From Diphasiastrum complanatum (lineage: Eukaryota > Streptophyta > Lycopodiopsida > Lycopodiales > Lycopodiaceae): 64,000 nucleotides of DNA. The stretch spans positions 45,481,180 to 45,545,179 of the forward strand of contig CM055106.1 of assembly GCA_029204225.1 (NCBI GenBank), given 5' to 3'. Shown one piece after another: positions 1 through 12,587 of this stretch (position 1 is its first letter; each line of letters starts with the position of its first letter). A program made the translations under genes and the position numbers. The notes under the pieces are model-generated. The model saw nothing but the letters and a program-made list of their open reading frames with translations. It made no database searches and was not told where the DNA came from.

Positions 1-560
1 AGTAGAATTCCATTTGCCATGAATAAACTAGACTAATAATATATAAGTACATATGTCTAGTTCCTCTAGCAGAACATTTGAATCACTATCGAGTAATGGA
101 CACTCATTTTCCATGAAGTTGATAGTGAATCCTTGATCCACAATCTATCTTATTGGCAACAAGTTTTTGGTGAGTACTGGGACATACAACACATTTTTAA
201 TTGTTATAAAAAAGCCATCTTAGAGCTGCAACTTGATGGTGCCTTGGCCTTCAACCTTATGGATGTTTGAGTCACCAAGATAGTTGTTCTTGTTTTGATT
301 GGATGTGTATGAACCAATATTTATGAGACATCATATCTTCTGATGCTCCATGGTCCAAGTACGAACATTGACTATCTGGCACTTACTTTGTGCTCACCAT
401 GAATAGATTTGGTCATTCATTTTCTTTTGTGAAATCTCTAGCTCAACAATATTGTTATGTTGTTTTGACTCATTATGAGTTCTAATTCTATGATCTTTAA
501 TATCATGATTGGCCATGTTATTGTATTTGCAAGAGAGTCCGGTATTTCAATTTATGACGA
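1..560 (-). pseudogene. Ty1-copia gag-protease remnant (cut by window edge)
   Basis: Reading the minus strand gives, in order, a degenerate zinc-knuckle-like stretch (about 490-535, CKYNNMANHDIKDH, several metal ligands lost), a protease active-site relic DHGAS (341-355, normally DSGAS), and the block before integrase with KNVLYVPVLTKNLL (about 170-215). This is the usual gag-to-protease order of plant copia elements. Stops interrupt the frame at least twice, so it is dead. The element continues off the left end of the window. The knuckle resembles that of the + strand copia piece at 13.9 kb. Identification rests on motifs only. Confidence 0.7.
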
Positions 561-891
<331 letters not shown>

Positions 892-1745
892 TGTCGTCTC
901 TCTACTGCGACTGATTTCACTTGGATGAGGAGACTTGTGAATGCTATTGGAAGAGTATTCATGTGGGAGATACTCCAAGCTAAGGTAAAGTTTCTATTGA
1001 TTGTTTGGCTTAATGAGCACTTATAAATGATAAGTTTCACTTGCTAGCTATGTTGATGGGAATAAGCTCACATATACTGTGATCTAAATTCTACAGGTAG
1101 GATACTCATTCTTACTTCTGGTATGTGTCTCTTGACAGCAAATAGCCATCTAATGATTGATCACAATAGTACACACATTATTCATACCTCTTTGCAATGG
1201 TATGTGGGCCGCTGGCAAACAGAATGTGGATGGCCAGAGGATCCTTCCAATAGCGCATTTTTTGTGGCTATGTAATGATAACTCACAACACCCTGCAAAA
1301 ATGACAGTGGGCCGCCATCCTGAAAGTGATGGACCCTCTCTCTACTTGTTGTTTTTTATAATAACATGTTGTATACACGACTACTTGTGATGCATGATCC
1401 TATTTCTAATCATAGCTATTTGCAGTTGGCCACCCAAACAAGCTCTTAGTTGGTCCCATAGTCACCTTTTGATACTGGTAATGAACATGATATGTGTTTG
1501 CTCATGAAACTATCAATGCAAACAGTTGTCTCTAGTCGTAACTAAAAGTGGTTATATAAGGCATTGTCAATGGTATTAGCTTTGAACACAATGATAACCA
1601 AAGTGGCTTTTCTGTTTTTGGATGTGCTGAAATTGAGTTATGAGCTGATAAAGGAATCATTCTATGGCACTTGAAGACATTATTACATCCTATCAAAATG
1701 AATCACGCTTGACTAATCTAAATACCATTCTTGAAATTAGATACT
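892..1745. other. No recognisable gene
   Basis: Only short, compositionally ordinary open frames. I see no transposon motif, RNA gene or splice-linked coding signal. Confidence 0.5.
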
Positions 1746-2500
1746 CTAATAAGGAAATGGCACTGGACAACACATGGTTGATGTTGCCATTGAACTTTCC
1801 ATCAATCCTATTTCTAAGCTTCTAGCACACCTTGGCGATGCCGAGAATATTTGCGAAACTGACCGCTTGCTAAAAAAGCCCAACTTCTCCACCTTATAGG
1901 ATAAATACTTCCTAAATACAAGCAAGAAAACAAGCTCCTTCAATCTGAACAATCCAAGCTCGGTCATATCAGATAGTGGCAACAACAAAATTTAAAGAGG
2001 AAATACTTTTCAAATAAAGGCAATGAGAGGCAAAGCAATGGTGGCAAAGAGGAGAATGCCATTGATGAGTGTAACTGGATAACTACCAACCTATATGTGA
2101 ATGGTGTGGATAAGGCCCAACATAATCTTTGTTTCATGTGCATTTACGTTGTTAGGAACTTGGCTTTGCAAATATTATCTAGTCCAGACTTTGCCCCTTT
2201 TCTAGAGGAAGGTAACAATACCATTGATAATGCTATGACAATCATGACATACTTTTGCTAATTAGTTACTAGAGTACCTAATAGGAAAAGAGGAATTGCC
2301 TTTTCTACTTTGCACCTTTAAAGCACATAAAAATGTTTCCAGATGGATTACTAATGCACATGACTGCTACTTTTTAAAGGTGGCCACATTTCTTTCTGGA
2401 GCTCTTCTCCACTCCTCATGGAGGGTGCATGCCTTAAGGCAAATTCATACCGAAAATGTGGATACCCACCTAATTTGGCAATGCAACTCATCCACTGAAT
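1746..2500 (+). other. Unrecognised decayed coding-like stretch
   Basis: The + strand contains several linked open segments in shifting frames. One near 1770-1875 reads through an amphipathic stretch (VDVAIELSINPISKLLAHLG). A longer one spans about 1875-2262 with stops and is rich in Gln, Lys and Asn. No family is recognised. It could be the 5' part of the copia gag that starts near 2545 or a separate decayed element. Codon structure looks protein-like, but no function is claimed. Confidence 0.25.
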
Positions 2501-2544
2501 TCTACCTTTAATGTGCCAAACAAAATCACTTCTATGTGGTTTAC

Positions 2545-3279
2545 CGACATCTCTAAGTGTTATGAGACTCTAAGAAGACAAATATTTTCTTGTTTGCAAA
2601 AGAGTGAAGAGAGTCCAAATATTTTTGTTTTGAGAGTGAAAGCTTTGAATGATGAGTTAGATTGCATTGATGAGAGCATTAAGGAAGGAGAGCTTGTTTA
2701 AGTTATTCTTAATGGATTGTTGGATGTTCATTCTAACATTGTTCAAAGTCTTTCTATTCAAAAGACTTTTCCAAGTTTGATGGATCTTCAAGAGATCTTG
2801 ATCAATGCAGAATATAGGCTTCAAGCAAGGGGTGGATCTTCATCAACATCTCAAGTTGGAGAGGAGGCTATGTTCATCAAGGGCAAATTCAAGGGCAAAA
2901 GCAAAAGTAAGTGGTCGAAAGGGCAAGATCAAGGGAAGGCTTCTTCAAATGGCAAAAAGAAAGATAGATCACAGCTCAAGTGCTTCTATTGTGGCATCAA
3001 AGGACACTTTGCAAGTGAGTGCTACAAGAAGAAGAGAGATCAAGGAGACAAAAGCAAGGTAATCTTACTCTTGATGAGGATGGTTTGGATGTTCAAAATG
3101 CAAATGATGATACTTTTGTGATGTCTTCATGTATGCTTGCTAATGATGGAGATCTAGATCCATGGTGGATTAATAGTGGAGCAAGTTCACACATGACTTT
3201 TCACAAAGAATACTTCACTTCTTTGTTGGCATATGGAGATGACAAGAGGGTGATCTACACGACCAACTTCGACGTCTGA
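2545..3279 (+). pseudogene. Ty1-copia gag and protease start, broken
   Basis: A copia gag (UBN2/gag-polypeptide type) reads from about 2545 with one in-frame stop near 2699. A Lys/Ser-rich linker follows, then an intact CCHC zinc knuckle CFYCGIKGHFASEC (about 2978-3020). A frame shift near 3057 leads into the protease, where the active site reads WWINSGASSHMT (about 3163-3198). The catalytic Asp of the DSGA signature is Asn, so the protease would be inactive even without the frame break. The element stops abruptly at about 3276, where an opposite-strand LTR begins. The minus-strand gag at 14.9-15.7 kb belongs to a similar family. Confidence 0.85.
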
Positions 3280-4044
3280 GACAGATATGCAATCCTCTAA
3301 TAATAATAACCTGATATGAAGAGAATGTATAAATAACTTAGGCGTCAAAGACGACCATACATTTCTCTGATGCTAATGTTTGCGTAAGAGGAGTGAGAGT
3401 TAATTTCATTCAACAATGCAAAGATGTAGAACAGTAGCGAATCTATATATTAATGTTGAAAACAACAATCATACCACAATACAATTGCACTAATAAGTGC
3501 ATGATCCTGATTATAGAATCAAATCAATTGCTAAAGTTCTGAATATCTCTCTCTCTATAATCACTAACTCTGAGGAGTCAGCTACTAGAAGACCCATTCT
3601 GGTTGTTTGATCTCAACTGGAGTATCAATCCTCAACTGATACACATGTATATGTAAATCATCTCATCGCTCATTTACTTATATAGCAGTTGGAAGATCTT
3701 GTGCTATTTTAACTTTACAATTACAAGATAGTTAACGGCTATTAAACTGATCAATAGACCGGTTTATTATTGGAGCGTGAAGACGGAATGGTCTGTACTT
3801 GGGATCCCTTGTAAATCTACAGATTGTCGTATTTTTTGTATTTTTCATCTGTGTGAAATCTCGTGTAAAAATGGAGTGTCACATTTGTTGCATTTTTTGC
3901 CTTTTTTGCTTGTCAAAATTTGCAAGTGAAAATGCAAATTGTTGTGACAAACTGTTCAAATATGCAGACTTCTTTTGAGAGAGTAAAATTGAGAAAAGGA
4001 AGGAGGGCAGTTAGGATGAGTAGGAGTAAGATTAAACTCCAACA
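3277..4044 (-). repeat. 3' LTR of minus-strand copia element
   Basis: On the minus strand a polypurine tract (AAGGGAGAG, 4045-4053) directly follows the end of copia pol and is followed by TGTTGGAG, a typical LTR start. A matching TG/CA end falls near 3277, giving about 770 bp. The right edge is well supported by the polypurine tract. The left edge is inferred from the TG..CA rule and from the abrupt end of the + strand copia protease there. The LTR contains the motif AATCTCGTGTAAAA (3857-3870), which recurs twice near 28.9 kb. Confidence 0.6.
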
Positions 4045-4053
4045 CTCTCCCTT
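4045..4053 (-). other. Polypurine tract of the copia element
   Basis: AAGGGAGAG on the minus strand, immediately 5' of the LTR. It is the expected primer site for plus-strand DNA synthesis. Confidence 0.6.
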
Positions 4054-5790
4054 AAGCTTACTGCTATGAATCTAAACTGCAATTGAGATTTATCATATCT
4101 ACCAAGGTAGAATGTTTATCTTTAGACAATGGCTTTGTCAAAATATTAACCAACATAATGTTTGTGTGACAGTAACTTAGTACAACATCTTTATCTGAAC
4201 TTTTTCTCTAAGAAAATGGAACTGAACTTCTATGTGTTTAACATGAGTACGTGGGTTCATAGATAGAGCTATGCAGCTCTGATTGTCGCACTAGAGTATT
4301 GTCGGACCGATATGTGAGAATTGCAGATCCTGCAGCAACCTTTTGGGCCAGATTATCTCCTTCATTGCTGCAACGTATTTGAATTCTGTGGAGGACGACG
4401 AAATGCATTTATGCTTTCTGTTGTTCCATGAAATAGGTCCTCCTGGAAGGAAACAAATATAACCTAGTGTGGATTTTTGGTATCCATGTCTCCTGCCCAA
4501 TCTGAATCTGAATATGTGATCAGTGTGAGTGCGGCTTCTGTATTACCATTGTAGCTCAAAGCATAGTGCTTTGAAGCCTGAATGTACCTCAATATTCTTT
4601 GTAGAGCTTTCCAGTGTTGTAAGCCAGAATTGGACATGTATTGAGATAGTGTGCTTACTACATATACTAGATCAGGTCGTGTGCAAATCATAGAATACAA
4701 TGTAGATCCTATGACAGACTGATAAGGATACTTGCACATTTTTGCTGATATGCTTGAGTTCTGGAGCACATGTCTTTGGATAGCTTAGATCTTGGATCCA
4801 TAGCTGTGTCTATGGGCTTGTAGTCCTCCATGCCATATCTACGAAATACATTGATTAAATAGGACTCTTGGCTTATAGTAATTCTTATGCTTGCGCGATC
4901 TCTGTGAATATCCATACCAAGTATGTAATGGATTGGGCCTAAATCAATCATCTCAAATTATGATGAAGGCAATGATTTGGTTTCATGCAGCAACTGATCT
5001 AAATTTCTGATAATTAAAAAATCATCAACATATAATGCTATTATAGCATAGCTTGACCCCTTTTGTTTGAGATATACATTAGAGTCTACAGGCAAGAAGT
5101 GAAGTTATGTTGCAACAAGTAGTGATTTATTCTATCATACCAGGCCCTAGGAGCTTGCTTGAGGCCATACAGTGCCTTGTGCAATTTACATACCAAATGC
5201 TTTTGGCCTTGAAAGACATAACCTTTTGGTTGATAAATTAATGTGTCTCTTGTATGTATCTGTGAAGGAATGTTGTCTGGATGTCCATTTGATGAATGTC
5301 CAGATCCTGTGCAACAGCTATAGCCAGCAAGGTGCGAATAGATTGATGCTTTACCACTGGGCTAAAGGTGTGAATAGATTGATGCTTTACCACATAGACT
5401 GCTCAAATCCTTTAACCACTAAGCGAGCTTTCCATTTAGATATTGATCCATATGGCTTAAGCTTTAACTTAAAGATTTACTTAGAGTCAATAGGTTTTAT
5501 ACTTGCAGGATGATTAACAAGACTCCAGGTCTTGTTCTCCATCAAGGAATGGTACTCAGCATCCATGGCAGCTTTCCAGTTGTCTGCATCTGATGTTGAC
5601 AGTGCTTCTGCAACAATGGCAGGTTCATCATGACTGATGAACGCATGAGGGATGAAACGATCAGGTTGTTGTTGTTGACATGTAGATTTTCGGACGGTAG
5701 GTGCTTGAGTTAATGTCTCTCCTGAGTGAATGACTGGGACAACTTCAGCTTGTGGTTGAACAGTCGTGGATCTATATAAGGGAAGCTCCC
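4054..5790 (-). pseudogene. Ty1-copia pol: reverse transcriptase and RNase H remnant
   Basis: Minus-strand blocks lie in the copia order. The lead-in to the reverse transcriptase (NWKAAMDAEYHSLMENKTW, near 5540-5600) comes first, followed by a scrambled core. The post-YVDD segment follows (LGPIHYILGMDI, then GSTLYSMICTRPDLVYVVS at about 4640-4710). RNase H comes next (YSDSDWAGD, then KSTLGYICFL and SSSTEFKYVAA near 4370-4480). Several frameshifts and stops break it, and the YVDD box is not readable. The 3' end runs through a short untranslated stretch into the polypurine tract and LTR on its left. The integrase is missing because the element is cut near 5790. Confidence 0.88.
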
Positions 5791-6260
5791 TAAGATCCTG
5801 CTTACAAAACAAACACAATGAAAAACACACAATGGAGCAACCGCCCAACCAAATAGAAGCAACCAACCAACTCTAAAAGCTTCACTCCCAAGCCAAGGAA
5901 TATGAGACATGAATATAGAATGAAATCCTGGCAATGCACCATCCACAAAATGTATGGAATAGGGCGAGTTTGGCCTCCTCATATAGAGCCTAGAACCACT
6001 TGTGCACACAGACATGCAAGGTCCTAACTCCCCTATACTTAGGTTCCTCTAGAATAGAGTCTCTATAAATAGGCCAACTATTCATAGAATTGCTATTGAT
6101 AACTCTACACATGCCTTGACTATCCCAAACCTTGTACTAACTCCATTTAGTGTGTTCTGGGCCTCACAAGGATATTAGTTACTTTCGGGGGGGCAAATAA
6201 TCATTGTAGTATTGTCTTGCCTGTCAGAGGACATCCAGATGGGTCACTCTTGAACTGAAT
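5790..6260 (-). repeat. Possible gypsy-type LTR, minus orientation
   Basis: By eye this stretch resembles the better-supported LTR at 52669-53146. Both have a segment with CTATAAATAGG followed, about 100 bases on, by a TCTGGG...CAAGG-TATTAGT block, and both are rich in AACACACAATGG-like words near the left end. Ends cannot be set. A pairwise alignment with the 52.7-kb LTR would decide. Confidence 0.35.
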
Positions 6261-7342
6261 GCACATGCATAATCAACCAAAATACAAGTCAATGCATTCA
6301 ACAATTGATCTACGCTACTGCTCAGTTGAACAACGATGGATTCCTACTTCTACTTTGCTGCAAAATGAACTAAAATCAGATCATACACTACTTTACTTGC
6401 ATAAATTGACAAAACAAGAAACAAAAACTAATCTACAGCATTTTAGGAGTACAAGAATCAAGAAACCAACCAACCTTTTGATTCTTGGACACCCCAAGAA
6501 CATCAAGAACTGGAATGTCAGAGAATATGCAAGATTTACACCGCAGATCCAGCCTATGTAGTTTACCTGGATGTCGATTCATACGTTAATCCACAAATAA
6601 GGAACGAAACTAATCGACTCTATGAAAACAGCAAATCTAATCCACTCTACAGTCCACAACCACACACAAAAGGAGGGAAGGGCAGATCATGAATGCATCA
6701 CTCAAGAAAGAAGCATGATCAAGGAGCTCAATGGATGCACCAAACTCGTGAAGGCTCTTCTCATTTCAGCATGGAGTTGATACAATTCACAAAAAGCTCC
6801 TCTACTCAAAGAGGGTCTCTTAAATAAGCAAGAGAGCTCCTTAGGTGGCATCCTAGTGGTATTTCCACATTTCACAAATTACAAGTGGAAAAATGCTCTC
6901 CAGTAGAGGTCACCATCAAAAGGTGGCTCACTCTATTTTCTTTAAGACGGGTCTACTTGCATTTATTACGTTTGCCTAGAAATACTAGTCCCTAGATAGT
7001 CATTCTATCTTTCGAGATTTACCATGAGGCTTACATAGTTATGGCTTGTTATTACTAACTAGCATTTCTCGGCTCTCATACTCGGCTCTCAATCTTCATT
7101 CGTCTCGTCTTCTCAAAGATCTCCTCGGTCTAAGGTGAGAGGTGCTCTTGAGTTGCTCTGTCCGAGTATCTTGGGGATTCGTTAGAATCAGCCAACATCA
7201 TCCCACCCCTAATGTGTTGTAGGACCCAATATAGGAATCTGATTCTTGTCAAGTGGAAGAGATTTAGCATATTTGATCTGAGATAGTTCCTGATTGAAAA
7301 TCTAGATCCAATCTCATTGTCTGCTTGATTTGATCTGTAATA
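6261..7342. other. No recognisable gene; probable element flank
   Basis: Contains a 100-codon open frame at 6259-6561 without family features, followed by non-coding sequence. The part just before 7343 may be the leader of the gypsy element that follows, but no primer-binding site of the TGGTATCAGAGC type is visible. Confidence 0.35.
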
Positions 7343-9760
7343 ATGGCTGCTCTTGGAGGTGCTCCTCAGGAAGTTAATCCAATTATTGTTAGGAGAGCAC
7401 CCCGTTTGGATCTATCTAAATACAATGAATTAACAAATCCAGTTAGACTTCTTCAGATCTATTCTGAATCTTGTGAAGTCTATGGCAAAGTTTTCTTCCA
7501 AGATAAACTTAAGTTTGTCCCTATGGCCTTAATAGGCCTTGCACAAGATTGGTACTATAATCAAGATGAAACTGAGCATACAGATTGGGAGTCCGTCAAA
7601 TGAGCCCTTATCACACGGTTCAAACCTCGAAAGTTTATGGAAAATCCCATCCTACTTTTAAGTGAAATTAAAATGGGGAAGCGGAAAATGGTTCGAGATT
7701 ACATTGAATAGATAAACTGCCTCAGATTTGAGTGCGAACCTGAGTTGATTAACGAAAATACCATGATTATGTGATTTTTGTCAGATTTATCTAAAAGGAT
7801 CAGACGTGAGCTGAAATGCCACAATGAGTATACAATTTTACAAAACGCTATGAATGTTGCAATTTGGGAGGAGGATGAAGATTCAAATGATGAGCCGAAT
7901 ATCAGTATATTGTCTTATACAATAGGACAGACCACTACGACATCCACCACTATCGCATCAACGAATGTCAATGCTACTGTAGAGATAATGCTCAATTAGT
8001 TCGAGAAACTCGGAACGAACCAGTAGAAACATATGGAAAAAGTTGCGGCCGCAATTTGATGAGAAGATCAAAGCATTGGAAGATTTCCATGGACAAGCGA
8101 ACAAAGAACCTGAGAAGTTTGCAAAGACTTTTTCTACTAGGGAGAATGTCTAGTGTTCCATTTGTATGGAAAATCACACAGTGAATGAGTGTCTTCAATT
8201 GAAAAAACGAATGGAAATCAGTATATGCCATTTATGTACTTCGTTTGATCATGAGACTGCTTTTTGCAATTTCAATCCTTGGATTATTCCGCAACGATAT
8301 GCCCAGATGGAATATCGAGAACCACTTTATGGAGGAAATCTAGCAACTAGACCTCGTCAATCTGCCCTTGGATACCCGGAATGGTTAGCCTTACCTGCCC
8401 CACCAAAGCATTTCGCTCCTCCTGCCAATTGGATGGAACCAAAACCTTACAAAGGTACCGAGCAATGGAATTATAGTAATGATTATGAAAGTGGATCTTC
8501 AAAACAGTATTCTTTTTATGTTGTCGCGTAACAACAAGCATCTAGAAACTGGACCAAAGTACCACTTGGATGCCTTGCATGTGGAGAAAATCACAGAGTT
8601 GCAGAATGTTCAAACAAAGACAAATTTGTACCATTCTGTCGTGACTGTGGTTATGGCCATTGCTATAAGGAATGTCCAGCAAGATCGAAGCCACCATCGG
8701 CTATAGCTCCCGTAAATTTGATAATTATCAAACAAAGATCAAAAGCTCAGAATAAACCAAGTGTACCCTTGATGGTGGTTACCAAAGCACAGAAGTAGAA
8801 AGAACATGTAGCAGATCCAGTCCATGCTGATTCTATACCATTAACTAATATACCAACAACATCTAGAGTATATCCATATCTTCATGTAGAAAAAAAAAGA
8901 TATCAGGAGATGAGATAGTGGATTAAACATTTGTAAGAAGAATAGGAGCTTGAAGCTGCTAGAGCAACAACCAAAGTTCATTCTTCACCAGTGCAACCAC
9001 CGAATAATTCACGTATAGATATGAATGCTCAGTTGCATCATCATGAAGAATCCTTCAAGATGACTGAACCGGAAGTGCCACAAACAGAACTGTTCATGAA
9101 TATAAGATCAATATTTTGTTGGGAGAGTTCCTGAAGTTGGTGCACAAAAGTTGGAAGCACAAAAGTTAACTCAAGCTTAACCAGAAGTCCATCAAGAGCC
9201 ATTTTTTTGTGTCGGGTTTGAAGAATCTAATGAAGTACTCCATGTCGGAGCAGCTTGGGAAAGTGAACAAAAAAATATCACCCTACCGATACAGCATAGA
9301 GAATTTCCTAACGAAACATCCATGATAGATGGCGGTTCGGGAGTTAACCTAATTTCTAAAAAGCTATGTGCAAAGTGGGGCCTTACAAAGATAAAACTTG
9401 CGACTTTTGCCATTAAGCTGGCTGATCAAACGACAATTCGTACTTACCAGAAGCATCAAATGTCTAACTAGTACTATTGGAATGCCCATGGTTACGAGTT
9501 GCGCAAGTAATTCATAATTGGGGTACCGAAAAAATCACTTTTGAAAATCGTGAACATGCAGTCAAGGTTTATTCTGTACCTTGGACTATCAAACTAGTGG
9601 CTCGAAAAGAGGATGATAATTCATCAACAACGGATCACACTTGAGACTGACCAGTAAAAAAGTGGAGAGTATATTACGACTCTCAAACCGATACTTTCAA
9701 TTGGAATCAAGCCCTTGCAATGATTGATTGTTGTTGTAAAGCTGACTCATGTGCACCAAG
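7343..9760 (+). pseudogene. Ty3-gypsy gag-protease with four zinc knuckles (copy A)
   Basis: The capsid-like gag starts with an ATG at 7343 and carries the retrotransposon gag signature (FVPMALIGLAQDWYYNQ, then a tryptophan block) with a stop at 7601. Four CCHC knuckles follow: CSICMENHTVNEC (about 8155), CHLCTSFDHETAFC (about 8226), CLACGENHRVAEC (about 8572) and CRDCGYGHCYKEC (about 8638). Further on is a retropepsin relic, MIDGGSGVNLISKKL (about 9322-9366), with Gly-Gly in place of the usual Ser/Thr-Gly. Stops and frameshifts occur throughout. No reverse transcriptase follows, because an unrelated LTR begins near 9767. Gag and knuckle order match copy B at 15.7-18.8 kb. Confidence 0.85.
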
Positions 9761-9766
9761 TTGTCC

Positions 9767-10648
9767 TGTAAGACTCTAAGGGGTGACACTCCCTAAAGGT
9801 CCCAGAGCAAGTTAGGAAGTCAAGGACTGGGCCTCCGACTTGTGGTAAGCCAGCCAAATAGTTACAAGTTATGAGCTAGCTCTGGAGCTCAAGTCATGGC
9901 CTAGTCATGAGCCAAGTTAATTATGTCGTCGGGACGGCTCCCGAGACCCATGTCCGGGAGCCAGACTGATTCTGCCAGGCTTGCCAAGCTTAATTAGCAA
10001 AATAAAAACTAAGTCCAAAAAAGTGTGCTTTACCATAAAGCACTATATTTTAGGACAGAAAGGCGCGCCGAATCACCTCAAAACAATAGGGAGAGTCTGG
10101 CAGACAGAAACTTGGGCAGCTCAACCAGTGCCAAGAATCCAGTCGCTAGGTCTCAGCTTCCTCTACCAGCACGAGCCAGGCACAATGCCCAGCACGTGTT
10201 GGTGGCCCCAAGACCAGTCAGTCTATGTATGAATGTAACCTCTTCCAAATTTAGTAAAGTTGATCCTTGGGGATAATTATCATTTCGGTTTCGCCTCCGA
10301 GACTGGTCCAGGTGGAAGGACCCTTACTACAACCTTTTTGTGTCATCGGCGCCTAAGGGTCCATGTCACCGACGTGTGGCTCACCGCTATGCCATTTGGT
10401 CAGTTTGGCGACCGCTATGCTTTGGGTTTCATGTGTGGCTTGTCTTTGTCTTTGGTTACCTTTTGGAGATGGATCTGAATTGGCTTTTGGGTTGGTTGGA
10501 ATTCCAGTTTTTTTAAGTCTGAATGGTTAAGCTTGTTACGTTTCTAAGTTGGCTTTTACGTAAGTGCATGATGGATGAATGTTAGACTCAAGCACGTGTT
10601 GGGAAAACCGCTCAAGTCCTAGCGCCCTTTTGAGGCGTCGGCACAACA
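9767..10648 (+). repeat. 5' LTR of a second gypsy-type element
   Basis: The right edge is set by a primer-binding-site-like sequence starting at 10649. The left edge is the nearest TGT (9767, or 9762) after which composition changes. Length is about 880 bp. No TATA box is obvious. The right boundary is firmer than the left, and no matching 3' LTR was found in the window. Confidence 0.5.
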
Positions 10649-10663
10649 TGGGGTATCAGAGCC
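10649..10663 (+). other. Primer-binding site complementary to initiator tRNA-Met (one mismatch region)
   Basis: TGGGGTATCAGAGCC matches the plant LTR-element consensus TGGTATCAGAGCC except for extra G residues near its start. It sits directly after the inferred LTR end. Confidence 0.6.
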
Positions 10664-11416
10664 GACTAGCCAGTCACCTACGCAAGTCTCACAGGGAGGA
10701 CCACTTTTTGGGATTTGTCAGGACAGCCGTTGTTCAAGGTGCTACCCACAGAAGTGTAAACACGGGTGCGTCCACGGTCAGGTGGTCGACAGGACGAAGG
10801 ACTTGATGAGTCAATGTGCTGCCTTAAGGCATAAGCATGGTCAGTTCGCATGGTTCGTACCTGGCACCGTCTACATGTAGGACAGATGAGGCAAAGTGCT
10901 GCCTAGGTAGGTGAAAGCACGGTCTGTGCCTTGTGGGGTGCGGGGTGACATATTCAAACTGTATGGGTTAACCATTGATACAGAGATGTTGCTTGAATTC
11001 AGGTGTAAAGCATGGGTGGTGAGCTGCCGGTGCGGGATGTTTGTCGATCGTTTAGTTATAAGGGCTATCGACCAGATTTGGTGGGGCGTGACTGAGGCAA
11101 TTTGCTACTTAATGGTGAAAGCATGGATGGTTGGATGGATGTTTTCCGTGGGCTGATTCTGTGATGGATTTGTGTGGGCATGGCTAGGCAAAGGTCCTAC
11201 GTCCGATCACAAGGGGGGTGCGACTTGAAAGGGATCCTTTGTGTTAGCTTTGGTTGGTATGTTCATTTGTGGTGTGCTTGCCGGGACCTGAATAACCCCT
11301 GACTGCTTGTTTGGATCCAGGCGATTTGGTCTAGTTGGGATTTGAGAGAAGAGCTTACATTTGTGGTTGGATGTGACACAAGTATGAAAAGGAACTTCCA
11401 TGGGGCAACCCCCAAG
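10664..11416 (+). other. Element leader or degraded gag
   Basis: G-rich sequence with short frames only. By position it should be the leader and gag of the gypsy element, but no gag or knuckle motif is readable. About 750 bp separates the primer site from the protease, which is short for a complete gag and suggests deletion. Confidence 0.4.
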
Positions 11417-11900
11417 ATGGGTTCAAGATTGTTATTCCTATCTGGAAAGATTGCGGGAGGAAGTCAGATTTCATGATTGACTCCGGAGCTTCACATAACT
11501 ATATCTCAAGGAGCGTAGTGGAACAATTCAGCTTGTCGACCAGGAATGTTACATCAATGCTCAAGGTAGAAACAACAAAGAGAGCACTAGACGCAGACAA
11601 AGTGACATTGAACATCCCGGTGTAGATTGGAAGATGGAAGGCTAAACTTAGCTTCCTGATTTTAGAGATGGATGTCTTCGATGTGCTTTTGGGCCTCCCT
11701 TGGTTAAATGAACACTGTATTGCAGTTTTGGATAGGAGCTCAAACATTGTCCTCTTGGATTACAAGGGACAAATCTGTATGACAAAGCCCTGCCTGGAGG
11801 AAATAAGGGTACCAATATTGAACAAAATCTGGTTGCAGCATTAGTTGCCAAAAGAAGTGGCAGGTCTGCTAGAGGAATTTAGCAATAGTTGCACTATAAA
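11417..11900 (+). pseudogene. Ty3-gypsy protease fragment
   Basis: The frame reads FMIDSGASHNYISRSVV (about 11470-11520), a complete retropepsin active-site signature, then VFDVLLGLPWLNEH (about 11673-11715), the conserved C-terminal flap/core block, with one stop near 11623. This is the pattern of plant gypsy retropepsins. The Asp of DSGA is intact. The element ends near 11900, before any reverse transcriptase. Confidence 0.85.
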
Positions 11901-12587
11901 GAGAGAATTCCGAGACCTCCATGCCTCATAATGACCATGAAGATCAAGATCATAAAATAGGCAAAAGTATTGATTATCAAGATTTTGCATTGTAGCTAGT
12001 CCACAAACTATGAACATTTTGCATGATAGATCTAATCTTGTAATCAAATGCTATCTTGATATTATTGAGGCTTCTTACTTTCTCAAGAATACAAGTTCTC
12101 ATGAGAAGTTTACAATTGGCCTCACAAAATGAAAAAACATGATTTTTAACACTATGAATGACTATCTCATTCCTGCTCTTATAAGATCCAAGAGCATACA
12201 TTTGATGACTCAACCACTTGCTTTCTAATGATTTAGAACTTGTTATAAGCCATTATTGACATGAGAAATGTCCATACAAGAGGCATCATACAAAACTAGC
12301 ATTGCCTTGAGATTCGCAATATCAAAGCAAGATGGTACATCAAATGATAGAAGGGAAGAAAAAGTGAATGTGTTGGAGTAGATACCACCTAGAAATTGCT
12401 CTTCTTTCCCATGGCGTTGCCTCTTGAAAATCTCCTTGGCACCATGAGTTGGGATGACTCCTCAGTCAAGCCTTGGACTCTCTCCATCATGCACTTGGAT
12501 TGTTGGTAGATATGAGGATCCTACCATCATCCTCTTGATAGATATGAGATTTTCCTTAGTCCTTACATGAAAAGTAATATTGAAAAA
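11901..12587. other. No recognisable gene
   Basis: Lies downstream (minus sense) of a copia gag-protease remnant, so integrase would be expected here, but none can be read on the minus strand. Confidence 0.4.

Noticed and set aside
1746..1988. 80-codon minus-strand frame
   Set aside because: The opposite strand looks more protein-like here and neither matches a family, so no gene is called.
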